A stretch of 64,000 nucleotides of DNA from Ricinus communis. Its lineage: Eukaryota > Streptophyta > Magnoliopsida > Malpighiales > Euphorbiaceae. Both the position numbers and the translations under genes were made by a program. Location: contig NC_063257.1 in NCBI RefSeq assembly GCF_019578655.1, positions 27,421,939-27,485,938 on the forward strand, written 5' to 3'. Shown here piece by piece: positions 14,291-27,689 of the stretch (position 1 is its first letter; every line of letters starts with the position of its first letter). Below the pieces are notes generated by a model that worked only from the letters and a program-made list of their open reading frames with translations, was not told the origin of the DNA and did no database searches.

Positions 14291-14900
14291 CTTTCTTTTC
14301 TCTCTCCCCGATTTCCATTCCTTTCAATATCGACATTTGACCCCTGAACTTTTCCTTATTACAATTTGGTCCCTCAACTTCCTTAATTACTTACAATTTC
14401 ATCCTGCATAATTCCAATTTATTGAAAATACACAATTACACAAATACCCCTGACCGACATATTTATTTACAAAAATACCAAACTCACAAATTTCCATTAA
14501 ACCCTCACAAAAATAAAATTATACTTTTAATCCTTATTCCAAAATAAATTTTCAATTTAAAATTTAATACTACTAATCAATTATAATACCAATTTTTCCA
14601 AAATTCTTTTATAAAAACATCCTTTATAATTTCTATCATAATTTTCCAATATATAATTTTACTTATATAAATATGCATTTGGTAAAAATTTTGAATAACC
14701 AAAATATAATCATTTCTCAAATAATTTACTTGAATAATTTCTTAAAATTTCAAATTAATTGCGTATAGAAAATAACTCATTTATTTGATTAATATTAAAT
14801 TTTTCATTAAATCATTACAAATTAAACCCAATAATAATGAAGCTAAAATTAACTTAAATAAAAACTCATTATTAAATATATAAAATTTCCGGGTGTTACA

Positions 14901-16481
14901 ATTTATTAATATAAAAGAATTACTCCGTAAAATGTGTATATTTAGGAATCTGAGAAAACAGCCTCGTAGAAGGGATGAATTTTTTAATATAAGAGAACAA
15001 CTCCTTAATACAGTAATATTTATCAATCGGAGAAAATAACCCCGTAATTTTGGGATATTTGTGAGTATGAGAAAACAACCCCTTAAATGGATTAATTTTA
15101 TAATATGAGAAAACTACCCCGTAAAAGAGGTATATTTGTCAATAAAGAAATAACCCCGTAAAACCTGTATATTTATGAATTTAAGTAAACAACCCCATAA
15201 TAGTGCTAATAATTTAATATGAGAAAATGACCCTGTAAAAATGGTATACTTATCAATATAAGAAAATAACCCCGTAAAACGTGTATATTTATGAATCTGA
15301 GAACAATCTCAAAAAAGTAGTGTAATTGTGAGTCTAAAAAAATAACCTCGTAGAACAAGTAAATTTCATAATATTAGAAAACAGCCTCATGGAAAGAGTA
15401 AATGTAAAAAACAACTTTATAGTACGAGGATATTTATGAATCTGAGAAAATAATCCCATAATTTTGGTATATTTATAAGTATGAGAAAACAACCCCTTAA
15501 ATGGGTTAATTTTATAAGATAAGAAAACAACCCTGTAAAAGGGGTATATTTTTCGATATAAGAAAATAACCCCGTAAAATGCGTATATTTATGAATTTGA
15601 GAAAACAATACCGTAATAGTGCTAATAATTTAATATGAGAAAATAACTCCGGAAAACGTGTATATTTTTTAATGTAAAAAAATAACCCCATAAAAGTAGT
15701 GTAATTGCGAGTATGAGAAAACAGCCTCGTAGAAGTGGTAAATTTCTTAATATGAGAAAATACCCCGTAATACGGAGATATTTATTAATCGGAGAAAATA
15801 ACCTCGTAATTTTGGTATATTTGTGAGTTTGAGAAAACAACCCCTTAAATGGATTAATTTCATAATGTGAGAAAACAACCCCGTAAAAGGGATATATTTG
15901 TCAATATAAGAAAATAACCCCGTAAAATGTGTTTATTTGTGAATTTTGATAAACAACCCTATAATAGTGCTAATAATTTAGTATGAGAAAACGATAATGT
16001 AAATGTGGTATATTTATCAATATAAGAAAATAACCTCGTAAGACGTGTATATTATTGAATCTGAGAAAATAACCCCGTGAAATTAGTGTAATTGCCAGTA
16101 TGAGAAAACAGCCTCGTAGAAGGGGTAAATTTTTTAATATAAGAAAACAACCTCGTGGAAGGGGTAAATTTTTTAATATAAGAAAACAACCTCGTGGAAG
16201 GGTAAAACTTTTAATATGTGAAAACAACTCCGTAGTATGGGGATATTTATGAAATTGTGGAAACAATCCCTTAAATGTGTAAATTTTATATTATGAGAAA
16301 ATAACCCCGTAAAAAGGGTTTGTTTGTCGATATAAGAAAATAACCCCATAAACGTGTATATTTATTAATTTAAGAAAACAACCCCATAATAGTGCTAATA
16401 ATTTAATATGAGAAAACAATCTCGTAAAAGGAGTATATTTGTCAATATAAAAAAATAACCCCATAAAACGTGTATATTTAT
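14901..16481 (+). repeat. 39-bp satellite, block 2
   Basis: This 1.58-kb stretch of the same array lies between solo LTRs B1 and B2, with HOR order maintained. It contains a local triplication of the Z-class monomer i at 16102-16218 (three successive copies with tail GAAGGGGTAAATTTTTTAAT or a close variant), a fresh single-monomer expansion. The short minus-strand open frames here are satellite artefacts. Confidence 0.95.
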
Positions 16482-19381
16482 TGTAATACCGGAAATTTTT
16501 CCCTTAATAATGATTATATTAATAATGATTAATAATGAGTTTTTATTTAAATTAATTTAATTTTATTTTTATTTGGTTTAGTTGGAATGAATTAAATAGA
16601 ATTTTAATGCTAGATAAATAAGGAGTTATTTTCTATATCCTATTAGTTTGAATTTTTAAGAAATTAATTAAGCAAATTATTTGAGAAATAAATTATATTT
16701 TGGTTATTCAATTTTCCCCAAATGTATATATAATATATATAAATAAAATTATATATTGGAAAATCATGGAAGAATTTATAAATGATGTTTTTATAAAAGA
16801 ATTTTGGGGAAATGAGTATTTTAATTAGCTAGTGGTAGTAAATTTTAAGTTGAAAAATAATTAGCAAATTGATTAATTAAATTAATTGTGTGTTAGGACT
16901 AAATTGAAAATTTATTTTGGGATGAGGATTAAAAGTATAATTTTATTATTATGGCGTTTAATGAAAATTTGTATGTTTAGTATTTTTGTAAATAAATATG
17001 CGGCAAGGGTATATATGTAATTGTGTATTTTCAATAATTATAATTTGGCCCAAATTAATTAGTTAGGGGCTTAATTGAAAGGCTAAAGAAAAGTTTAGGG
17101 GTTAATTAGAAATCTTGCAAGGCCAAATTGTATTAATTAAAAAAGTTGAGGGACCAAAAGGTAAGAAAAAAATTTCAGGGACTAAATGTCAATATGGAGA
17201 AGAAGAAAAGAAGAAGAGTATCGGGAGAGAGAGAGGAGGTCGGGAAGAAGAAGAAGGCGTCAGTGGCCAAGCCGCCTTGATCTGTGACATCTTGGCCAAA
17301 GCGGTGGCGTCTGATGGTAGCGGCACAGTGGTGGAAAGAAGAAGCCTTCGGACGCCATTCCGGCCGTTTCTGTCGGCCTTGTCAGCTGTTCCTAATAGCG
17401 ATCGACAACCCTCAGAGAGAGCTTCCTTTTGGCGGTGGCGGCGTCGACTTTGGTGGCCAGAGGGAGTTCCGACGAAGTAGGTGGCAGGCGCATTTTTCGA
17501 CTTTTCTGGTGAGCTCTGGCGGAGGATGGATGATCGGAGGACATATCCCGACTCTCCTCAGCTCAAGCTTCACAATGGCACCGGTTTTGTGGCGATCAGA
17601 CTTCGTTTGCAAATCAACAGCAGAGATCGTCCACAAATCTCTCCGGATGGTGTGTTCGGATCGTCTCGAGTCCGGTGGTGTGTTCGGATCGTCAATCGGA
17701 CTCCGGCGGTTGGAGGCGAGTCGACCGAGCGATCAAGCGTCTCGGTAATTTTCTCTGGCCCGTTGATTTTGGAATTCTTTGATTTAATTATATGTCTATT
17801 GAATTTTGTTGTGTATTAGAAAATATTTGTGTGTTAAAATAATTATTTGTCGGACTGCCTGCCGTAGTCGTGATTCTGTGCTTTGTGGTGGAGTCGGGAA
17901 AAATAATGAAGTCTTGGGGACTTGACTCCCGTTGTATTGAATTGTTGGATATTTGTAGTATTTTTCTGGCAGGTCCTGGACCCGTTTTACGGGGGGTAAA
18001 TGTCTGTGTTGTAGGGGAGGTTCTGGGAATTTTCAGAATTTGAGATCTTAGACAGCCAGTCCTAGGAATCTAGACCTAGGGTTAGTTGTCAATTGTTTCA
18101 GTGTTATTGACAAATTTTTTTCTATGATTAGATAATCTGTCTATTCAGCTCGCTCCAACCGACGCACTGGAGTAGAGGAGGTCGCCAAAGCTGTGAGTTA
18201 AAGTCATATATCGGTTATGCATGTGTCATGCATGAATTTTTTATTTGCTATCATGATTATTTTATTTCAAGTTTAATTATTAATTAAATTATTATTCATA
18301 TGTATTATGCTTTTTAATTACTATTTATGTATGTTCTTCCTTTATCATTGATTTTATCATTGCATGATGACTCGGGATGGGACGACAGTAGAACATAAGA
18401 GTTTGATGAGTGTTCCGGTATAAATCCGAGAGTGATGGAAAAGGGTAAATAGGTAAATTTAAAAAGAAAGGATTAGGACTTGCCCTGGTCGAGCATCGCT
18501 CTCTAGGCTTAGTAGAGTGTGGTTGCCGGAGTAAAGGTCCCTGGTCGAGCATTGCTCTCTAGGCGCCGGCTTATTTGAAAACCTAAGTGACCAGGCTGGA
18601 GGTAAGGTCCCTAGTCGAGCTTCGCTCTCTGGGCGCCAGTCTTATTGGAATAAGAGAGCCGAAAGGCTAAGGCTGATAGTGAACATTAAGTGACCGGACT
18701 GGAGTTAAGGACCCTGGTCGAGCTTCGCTCTCTGGGTGCCAATTCCGTTGGAATGAGAAAGTCGAGATGTTAGAGTTGAGATTAGTCGAGATGTTAGTGT
18801 TGAGATTGATCGAGGTGTTAGTGTTTGGATTAAGATTCTACTGAAGTACTCCGTCCCGTAGTGTGTAAGAAATTATTTTATTTAATTTAAGCATGACATG
18901 ACACGTTTGTTTTTGCATGACTTAGTATTTATCTCAAATTAAATAAATGTATTATTGAAGTGTTTGCAATTATTTTTAGATATATGATTTTCACTCACTC
19001 TCAAGACTGACAGTCTCAATTTTACTATTTTTCAGATCCGTGACTGTTAGTCTTTCCGCGACCCTTATCTATTAACCCGACTCCTTCATCATCCGGTGGT
19101 GTATTTGATTTGGTATGTTAATTTATAAAATTTTAGATTCTCCGCAGTAGAAATAGTAGGTGTATCAGTTGTAATTTTCTGTAGTTTTGGGTCTCGCCTA
19201 ATTCTTCTGGCAAACCGAATTAAATTATGTAAGATTTAACAGTTAAGATAAATTATGGCATCGGTAAAATGAGATGAGATTTATTTAAGTCAATGAGTGT
19301 CAGGCTTACTACGGGATTCGGTGGCCTTACGCTTACCCATTCCCTAGTGCCGGTCATGGGCCCATAGATGGGGTCATGGCA
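16482..19381 (+). mobile_element. Solo LTR B2
   Basis: This 2,900-bp element is flanked by the exact duplication TTTAT (16477-16481 and 19382-19386) inside a d-type monomer. It runs TGTAATACCGG to GGGTCATGGCA; sister copies end GGGTCGTGACA. It is the reverse-orientation counterpart of B1 and B3 and the same family as B4. No internal domains, primer binding site or polypurine tract are present. Sense is inferred as plus from the TGTAATACC start. Its GC-rich island spans about 17215-17755. The open frames there, such as 17284-17748 and 17481-17819, have no recognised domain and are read as chance frames in LTR sequence. Confidence 0.92.
18478..18750 (+). repeat. Internal subrepeats of LTR B2
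   Basis: Four copies of a CCCTGGTCGAGC(A/T)TCGCTCTCT-type block occur at about 18482, 18538, 18609 and 18710. The last three are followed by GGCGCC or GGTGCC and a spacer ending in TTATTTG, TTATTGG or CGTTGG. They correspond to the inverted copies in B1 and B3. Confidence 0.8.
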
Positions 19382-22300
19382 TTTATGAATTTTGGTAAAC
19401 AATCCTATAATAGTGCTAAAACTTTAGTATGAGAAAACGACCCCGTAAATGTGGTATATTTGTCAATATAAGAAAATAAACTCGTAAAATGCATATATTC
19501 TTCAATATAAGAAAATAAACTCGTAAAATGCATATATTCTTCAATCTAAAAAAATAACCTCGTAAAATTAGTGTAATTACGAGTCTGAGAAAATAGCTCC
19601 ATAGAAGAGGTAAATTTTTTAATATGAGAAAAGACCCTGTAATATAGAGATATTTATCAATCAGAGAAAATAACCCCGTAATTTTGGTATATTGGTGAGT
19701 ATGAGAAAACAACCTCTTAAATGGGTTGATTTTATAATATGAAAAAACAACTTCGTGAAAGGGGTATGCTTGTCGATATAAGAAAATAACTCCGTAAAAT
19801 ATGTATATTTATAAATTTGAAAAAACAACCCCATAATAGTGCTAACAATTTAATACGAGAAAATGACCTCATAAAAGTAGTATATTTATCAACATCAGAA
19901 AATAACCTCGTAAAACGTGTATATTTATGAATTTGAGAAAACAACCCTATAATAATGCTAATAATTTAATATGAGAAAACGAGCCCGTAAAAGTGGTATA
20001 TTTATCAATATAAGAAAATAATCCCGTAAAACGTGTATATTTTTGAATCTGAGAAAATAACCCGTAAAAGCAATATAATTGCGAGTCTGAAAAAACAGCC
20101 TTGTAGAAAGTATAAATTTTTTAATATGAGAAAACACCCTGTAATACGGAGATATTTATTAATCGGAGAAAATAACCTCGTAATTTTGATATATTAGTGA
20201 GTATGAGAAAACAACCCCATAAAAGGGGTATGTTTGTCGATATAAGAAAATGACCTCGTAAAACGTGTATATTTATGAATTTGCGAAAACAATCCCAAAA
20301 TAGTGCTAATAATTTGATATGGGAAAATGACCAAGTAAAAGTGGTATATTTATTAATATAAGAAAATAATCCCGTATAACTTGTATATTTATGAATGTGA
20401 GAAAACAACAACGTAAAATTAGTGTAATTGCATGTCTGAGAAACAGCCCCGTAGAAGGGGTAAATTTTTTAATATGAGATAGCAACCCCGTAATACAGGG
20501 ATATTTATTGATCGGAGAAAATGACCCTGTAATTTTGGTAGATTTGTGAGTATGGGAAAATAATCCCTTAAATGGGTTAGTTTTATTTATGAGAAAACAA
20601 CCCCGTAAAAAATGTATATTTGTCAATATGAGAAAATAACCTCGTAAAACCAGTATATTTATGAATTTAAGAAAACAACCCCATAATAGTGCTAATAATT
20701 TAATATGAGAAAATGACCCCGTAAAAGTGGTATACTTACCAATATAAGAAAATAACCCCGTAAAATGTGTATATTTATGAATCTGAGAAAACAATCCTGA
20801 AAAAGTAGTATAATTACGGGTCTAAGAAAACTGCCTCGTAGAACGGGTAAAATTCTTAATATAAGAAAACAGCATCGTGGAAGGGGTAAATTTTTTAATT
20901 TGTGAAAACAACTCTGTAATTTGGGGATATTTATGAATCTGAGGAAATAACCCCGTAATTATGGTATAATTGTGAGTATGAGAAAACAATCGCTTAAATG
21001 GGTTAATTTTATAATAGGAGAAAACAACCCCGTGAAAGGCGTATGTTTGTCGATATAAGAAAATAACTCCGGAAAACGTGCATATTTATGAATTTGAGAA
21101 AACAACTCCAAAATAGTGCTAATAATTTAATATGAGAAAACGACTCTGTAAAAGTGGTATATTTATCAATACAAGAAAATAACCACATAAAACGGGTATA
21201 TTTTTTAATCTAAAAAACTAACCTGTAAAAGCAGTGTAATTGCGAGTCTGAGAAAACAGCCTTGTAGAAGGGGTAAATTTTTTAATATGAGAAAACATTT
21301 ATCAGTCGGAGAAAATAACCCCGAAATTTTCGTATATTTGTGAATATGAGAAAACAACCCCTTAAATGGGTTAATTTTATAATATGAGTAAACAACCCCG
21401 TAAAACGGGCATGTTTATGGATAAAAGAAAATAACCCCGTAAAATATGTATATTTATGAATTTGAGAAAACAACCCCATAATAGTGCTAACAATTTAATA
21501 TGAGAAAACAACCCCGTAAAAGTAGTATATTTATCAATATAAGGAAATAACCCCGTAAAACGTGTATATTTTTGAATCTGAGAAAATAACCCCGTAAAAA
21601 CAGTGTAATTGCGAGTATGAGAAAATAGCCTCGTAGAAGGGGTAAAACTTTTAAATATGAGAAAACACACCATAATACGGAGATATTTATCAATTAGAGA
21701 AAATAATCCCGTAATTTTAATATATTTGTGGGTATGATAAAACAACCCCTTAAATAGGTTAATTTTATAATATGAGAAAACAACCTCGTAAAAGCGGTAT
21801 GTTTGTCGATATAAGTAGATAACCCCATAAAACGTATATTTTTTTGAATTTGTGAAAACAATTTCATAATAGTGCTAATAATTTAATATGAGAAAACGAC
21901 CCCCTAAAAGTGGTATATTTATCAATTTAGGAAAATAATCCCGTAAAACGTATATATTTATGAATCTGAGAAAATAACAACGTAAAAGTATTGTAATTAT
22001 GAGTCTGAGAAAACAGCCTTCTAGAAGGGGTAAATTTTTTAATATGAGAGAACAAACATATAATACAGAGATATTTATGAATCAGATAAAATAACCCCAT
22101 AATTATGGCATATTTGTAAGTATGAGAACACAACCTCTTAAATGGGTTAATTTTATAAAATGAGAAGACAACCTCGGAAAACGTATATATTTAGGAATTT
22201 GAGAAAACAACCCTATAATAGTGTTAATAATTTAATATGAGAAAACGACCTCATAAAAGTGGTATACTTGTCAATATAAGAAAATAACGCCGTAAAACTT

Positions 22301-25202
22301 GTATATTTATGAATTTGATAAAATATTCTTGAAAAAGTAGTGTAATTGAGAGTATAAGAAAATAGTCTCGTAAAACGGGTGAATTTTTTAATATGAGAAA
22401 ATAGCCTTGTGGAACGAGTAAAGTTTTTAATATTGAAAACAATTCCGTAATACGGGGATATTTATGAATCTGAGGAAATAACCCTGTAATTATGGTATAT
22501 TTGTGAGTATGAGAAAACAACCGCTTAAATGGGTTAATTTTATAATATGAGAAAACAACCCGGTAAAAGGGATATGTTTGTCAATATAAGAAAATAACTC
22601 CATAAAACGTGCATATTTATGAATTTGAGAAAACAACTCCAAAATAGTGCTAATAATTTAATATGAGAAAACGACCCCGTAAAAGTGGTATGTTTATCAA
22701 CATAAGAAAATAACCTCGTAAAATGGATATATTTTTTAATCTGAAAAAATAACCCGTAAAAGCAATGTAATTGCGAGTCTGAGAAAATAGCCTCATATAA
22801 GGGGTAAATTTTTTAATATGAGAAAATATTTATCAATCGGAGAAAATAACCTCGTAATTTTGTTATATTTGTGAGTATGAGAAAACCACCCCTTAAATGG
22901 GTTAATTTTATAATATGAGAAAACAACCTCGTAAAAGGGGTATGTTTGTCGATATAAGAAAATAACCCCGTAAAATATGTATATTTATGAATTTGAGAAA
23001 ATAACCCCGTACTAGTGCTAATAATTTAATTTGAGAAAACGACCCTGTAAAAGTGGTATATTTATCAATATAAGAAAATAACCCCATAAAATGTGTATAT
23101 TTTTGAATCTGAGAAAATAACCCGTAAAAGCAGTATAATTGCAAGTTTGAGAGAATAACCTTGTAGAAAGGGTAAATTTTTTAATATGAGAAAACACCCC
23201 GTAATACAGAGATATTTATCAATCAGAGAAAATATAAGCATAATTTTAGTATATTGGTGAGTATGAGAAAACAACCTCTTAAATGGGTTAATTTTATAAT
23301 ATGAGAAAATAACCCCGTAAAAGGAGTATGTTTGTCGATATAAGAAAACAACCCCGTAAAAGGGGTATGTTTGTCGATATAAGAAAATAATCCCGTAAAA
23401 CGTGTATATTTATGAATTTGAGAAAACAACCCATAATAGTGTTAAGAATTTAGTATGAGAAAACGAACCCGTAAAAATAGTATATTTATCAATATAAGGA
23501 AATAACCCCGTAAAACATGTATATTTATGAATTTGAAAAAACAACTCCATAATAGTGCTAATAATTTAATATAAGAAAATGTCCCCGTAAAAGTGGTATA
23601 TTTATTAATATAAGAAAATAACCCCGTAAAACATATATATTTTTGAATGTGAGAAAATAACCTGTAAAAGCAGCGTAATTACGAGTCTGAGAAAACAGCC
23701 TCGTAGAAGGAGTAAATTTTCTAATATGAGAAAGCACTCTGTAACACCGAGATATTTATCAATCAAAGAAAATAACCCCATAATTTTAGTACATTTGTGA
23801 GTATGAGAAAACAACACCTTAAATGGGTTAATTTTATAATATGAGAAAACAACCCCGTAAAAGGGTTATGTTTGTTGATATAAGAAAATAACCCCGTAAA
23901 AGGGTTATGTTTGTCGATATAAGAAAATAACCCATAATAGTGCTAATAATTTAATATGAGATAACGATCCTGTAAAAGTGGTATATTTATCAAAAAATAA
24001 CCCCGTAAAACGTGTATATTTATAAATATGAGGAAACAACAACGTAAAAGTAGTGTAATTGGGATTCTGAGAAAATAGCCTCGTATAAGGGGTAAATTTT
24101 TTAAAATGAGAGAACAACCCCGTAATACAGGAATATTTATCAATCGGATAAAATAACCCCGTAATTTTGATATATTTGTGAGTTTGAGAAAACAACCCCT
24201 TAAATGGATTAATTTTATAATATGAGAAAACAACCCCGTAAAAGAAGTATATTTGTCAATATGAGAAAATAACCCCGTAAAACCTATATATTTATGAATT
24301 TGAGAAAACAACCCAATAATAGTGCTAATAATTTAATATGAGAAAACGACCCCGTAAAAGTGGTATACTTATCAATATAAGAAAATAACCACGTAAAACA
24401 TGTATATTTATGAATCTGAGGAGACAATCTCGAAAAAGTAGTATAATTGCGAGTCTAAGAAAACAGCCTCGTAGAACGGGTAAATTTTTTAATATGAGAA
24501 AATAGCCTCGTGGAAAAGGTAAATTTTTTAATATGTGAAAACAACTCCGTAATATGGGGACATTTATGAATATGAGAAAATAACCCCGTAATTGTGGTAT
24601 ATTTGTGAGTATGAAAAAACAACCCCTTAAATAGGTTAATTTTATAATATGAGAAAACAACCCCGTAAAAGGGGTATATTTGTCGATATAAGAAAATAAC
24701 CCCATAAAATATTTATATATATGAATTTGAGAACAACACATAATAGTGCTAATAATTTAATATGAGAAAACGATCCAGTAAAAGTGGTATACTTATCAAT
24801 ATAAGAAAATAACCCCATAAAATATGTATATTTATGAATCTAAGAAAACAACCCCGTAAAAGTGGTCTAATTGCGAGAATAAGAAAACAGACTCGTAGAA
24901 CAGGTAAATTTTTTAATATGAGAAAACAGCCTCGTGGAAGGTGTAAATTTTTTAATATGTAAAAACAACCCTATAGTACGGGGATATTTATGAATCTGAG
25001 GAAATAAAACCAATTGTGGTACATTTGTGATTATGAGAAAACAACCCCTTAATATGGGTTAATTTTATAATATGAGAAAACAACCTTGTAAAAGGGGTAT
25101 ATTTGTCGATATAAGAAAATAACCCCGTAAAATGTGTATATTTATGAATTTAAAAAAACAACATTAAAATTATGCTAATAATTTAATATGAGAAAATGAC
25201 CA
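19382..25202 (+). repeat. 39-bp satellite, block 3
   Basis: This 5.8-kb stretch of the array has several recent local events. A 39-bp unit ending in GCATATATTCTTCAAT is duplicated almost identically at 19470-19546. Monomer c is tandemly doubled at 23303-23382 and again at 23843-23921. The truncated j monomer (head joined directly to CATTTATCAATCGG or a close variant) is at 21289-21308 and 22820-22838, 1,531 bp apart; the same deletion occurs in block 1. The block ends inside an f monomer, where the gypsy element inserted. The minus-strand open frames are artefacts. Confidence 0.95.
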
Positions 25203-27492
25203 TGTCACACCCCGTCTCATATAGCCCGAGGTGGACACTTGAGACCAACCATTAACATTATTACTTAGTCTAAATATCTTAAAAGTGTCATTGTATCTGC
25301 AAAAATGATTTAAATTGATCTCTTATAACAAGCATCACAACTCGAATTAAGACACTAGAGTATTTATAATCGAATTATCATTCACTTTAAACATCAAATC
25401 CATTCTCACTTTCAACATGTTCAAAATTTAAATAATTAAAAAGTGTGCCTTGTAAACATCAATACATCCTTTAATTTGTATTAACCATCCCTATAACAAG
25501 CATCACAACTCGGCCATAACATACAGGCCATTACCTCTAGGCACACTTGATGGCTAACCCTTCAACTACATTAGCACGGAACGACCCTTCTCCCTTCACC
25601 GTCCTTCAATCAAGTGCTCCGTTGTTTATTGCGCAATAACAATGTGCATATATCACCTCAGCACATTCATACATCTCATATAGGGTGGTAATACACAAAC
25701 CAAAAATCATTTCTAATAAATAATCCTTCAAAACAATGTAAACACATTTATAGTTGAATAAGAATTCAAACAAAACCATCTCTTTCATAATCCAAGATGA
25801 TCAAGAACTCAAATAAATCAACAAGTATAAAAGAATATCTCAAATTAAATTATCAGAAAAAAAAAACACATAGAAATAAGTCATTTAACTTGTAAACTTG
25901 AAACCCTTGAAAGCTTAAAGTTTAAATATAAAATTCAAGTATCAACAAGGCTGAATGGAAACCATTCTAATACATTATTTCAGGTCTATAAAACAACATT
26001 AAAATATCATTTTATTGATGTTATAAAATGATTTAAAAAGCTTGAACATCTACTCACCAAAACAGTCGATAAATACATACAATTAATTCACCAAATTGAT
26101 TAGTTTGCACCTCCACTTCCTTTGCCTTTTCCAGAACCTAAAGCATGAAATTTGTTTATAAATCATCAACATAATAATTCCATATATTGATATAATCATG
26201 CAGCCCCCAAACTATATACAAAATTTGCAAATTAACTTAACTCTACAAACCAGCCTTATTAACTCTATAAGAGTTGTTATCAGACTTATATTAAAAACAT
26301 TTCTCTGACCTGTAGAGAAGGAATTTTAACCTAAACTTTTAACCAGACATATATATTTGTGTGTAATACCTTCAATAAAAATTTCAATTCAATTTCTTAA
26401 CTATTAAAGGGGTTAAGGATAGCTCAACATAACCAGCTTCAATAATCCTGACAGACAGAGCAATTAAAAGTATGGCCTTGATTGATCATGTTACAGACAG
26501 AATTAGCTCCAATTCAAAACTAAAAAGTTATAGTAGAGCCCCACAAGTTTCTTCAAAAATAAACCAAACGCAATTTGGATTTTCCTATCTTAAGATATAT
26601 GAAAAGTATCTCGACTACATTTTACTCATGAACTCTGTAAACCTGGTACACAGAGCTGAATTTGAAAAATTCCTGGGACTTATTGAAAAGGCATTTTGAG
26701 CTAAACTTTTAATCAGAACTATATTTATATGTCTAGTACATAAAATAAAAATTTCACTTCCATTGGATGACCACAAGAAAATTTATATGGGTCGAATAAC
26801 AATCAGCTCAACTATTTTGACAGATTAAATAATAAAATGTTTCCTCTAATTGAACTAACATAGAAGCTGAATCAGATCAAGCTAAAAGAGGAACAGTTTT
26901 AGAAGACTCTTCAAAATTTCTAGATCATCAAATAACACTCAATTTAGAGCTTCCTAGCTCAAGATATAATCAAAACAATAAGACTGAAAAACTAGAATCA
27001 TCAAACTCGAATTCTGTAATTTGAAAACCCTAATATAAATAAACCAAAACATTAAAATTACTTACCAAATCAATCACCAAAGGCTTCTGGGATGAACTTA
27101 AAGCTTGGAAAGTGTTTTTGATCACCAATTTCACTTGCAAATCAAGCCTAAACTTGAAGGATCAAGCAACCACCTTCAAGCTCTCTCTCTCTCTTTTTCT
27201 TCCTTTCTCTCCCTTTCTCTTTTCTTTTCTTTCCATATGTGTCTCCAGATCCAATTTGGGTAAATAAATTGTAAATTATTCATTTAAGCCCTTAGCGAAA
27301 TGGCTTTGTTACCTATAAACCATCAAGCTTTCAATTGTGCAATTAAGGATAATCATTTGCTTCAATTGAGTCATTTCCTCTATAACTATATCTATATATA
27401 TACTAACTTATACTTAAATTCTATCAACATATATGTAAATGAAATGCATAAATGAATGCAAATATACCTATAGCTAGAGTACGGGTGTGACA
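25203..27492 (-). repeat. 3' LTR of the gypsy element (shortened)
   Basis: This 2,290-bp LTR has TG...CA ends. It matches the LTR that starts at 32214, but about 450 bp present there (about 32343-32790) is missing here. At the gap it carries a short patch (ACAAGCATCACAACTC) that also occurs about 170 bp further along the same LTR, so a misaligned repair or template switch may have made the deletion. Other differences from the partner LTR run at several per hundred bases in the parts I compared, so the insertion is old. The open frames at 25606-25788 and 26472-26699 are not recognised and lie in LTR sequence. Confidence 0.9.
27181..27235. repeat. CT-rich low-complexity tract in the 3' LTR
   Basis: A CTCTCTCTCT run followed by a mixed T/C tract. 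The partner LTR carries a T-rich version near 37230-37275. It is ordinary length-variable low-complexity sequence. Confidence 0.8.
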
Positions 27493-27506
27493 ATTCTTCC
27501 TACCTT
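27493..27506 (-). other. Polypurine tract of the gypsy element
   Basis: On the minus strand AAGGTAGGAAGAAT lies directly against the TGTCACACC start of the 3' LTR. That is the expected place and composition for the plus-strand DNA primer of reverse transcription. The upstream GAGGACGAAATTTCCT context is typical of plant chromoviruses. Confidence 0.85.
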
Positions 27507-27547
27507 AGGAAATTTCGTCCTCGAAATTTGCTAGAATAAATGAGGAC

Positions 27548-27687
27548 ATTGGTTTCTCATATCTTCCTCTCGTTTCTAAGTAGCCTCCTCACTTTCGTTG
27601 TGTTTCTATAATACTTTTACCAAAGGTATGGTTTTATTTCTCAACACCTTGGTTTCCCTAGCAATAATGACAATTGGTTCTTCTTCA
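27548..27687 (-). pseudogene. Chromodomain remnant at the integrase C-terminus
   Basis: Minus-strand conceptual translation gives a chromodomain-like segment. It starts with an acidic EEEP stretch, continues with KVLRNKTIPLVKVL, then an EEAT segment, and ends in a PHLF-like tail close to the polypurine tract. Chromoviral integrases carry this domain at their C-terminus, where it is thought to bind marked histones and steer insertion. Two conserved tryptophan positions are now stop codons (one after KVKVL-type sequence, one after EEAT), both explained by G-to-A on the coding strand. It resembles Tekay-type chromodomains more than the CR motif of CRM elements; that is a family judgement from memory. 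Confidence 0.75.
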
Positions 27688-27689
27688 TA

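Larger units (their letters stand above)
12129..14900 (-). mobile_element. Solo LTR B1
   Basis: This 2,772-bp element is flanked by the exact 5-bp duplication ATTTA (12124-12128 and 14901-14905) inside an f-type satellite monomer. It starts TATCACGACCCC and ends GGGTGTTACA. Sister copies start TGTCACGACCC, so the terminal TG has become TA. There is no internal retroviral coding region, primer binding site or second LTR, so it is a solo LTR left by LTR-LTR recombination. Sense is inferred as minus: in that direction it starts TGTAACACCC and ends in GGTCGTGA, the usual pattern for plant Ty3/gypsy LTRs. Relative to B3 it lacks about 80 bp near 14420. Confidence 0.92.

Noticed and set aside
26472..26699. 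75-codon plus-strand open frame in the gypsy 3' LTR
   Set aside because: It is LTR sequence. The matching region of the other LTR (about 33824-34030) is not open over the same length.
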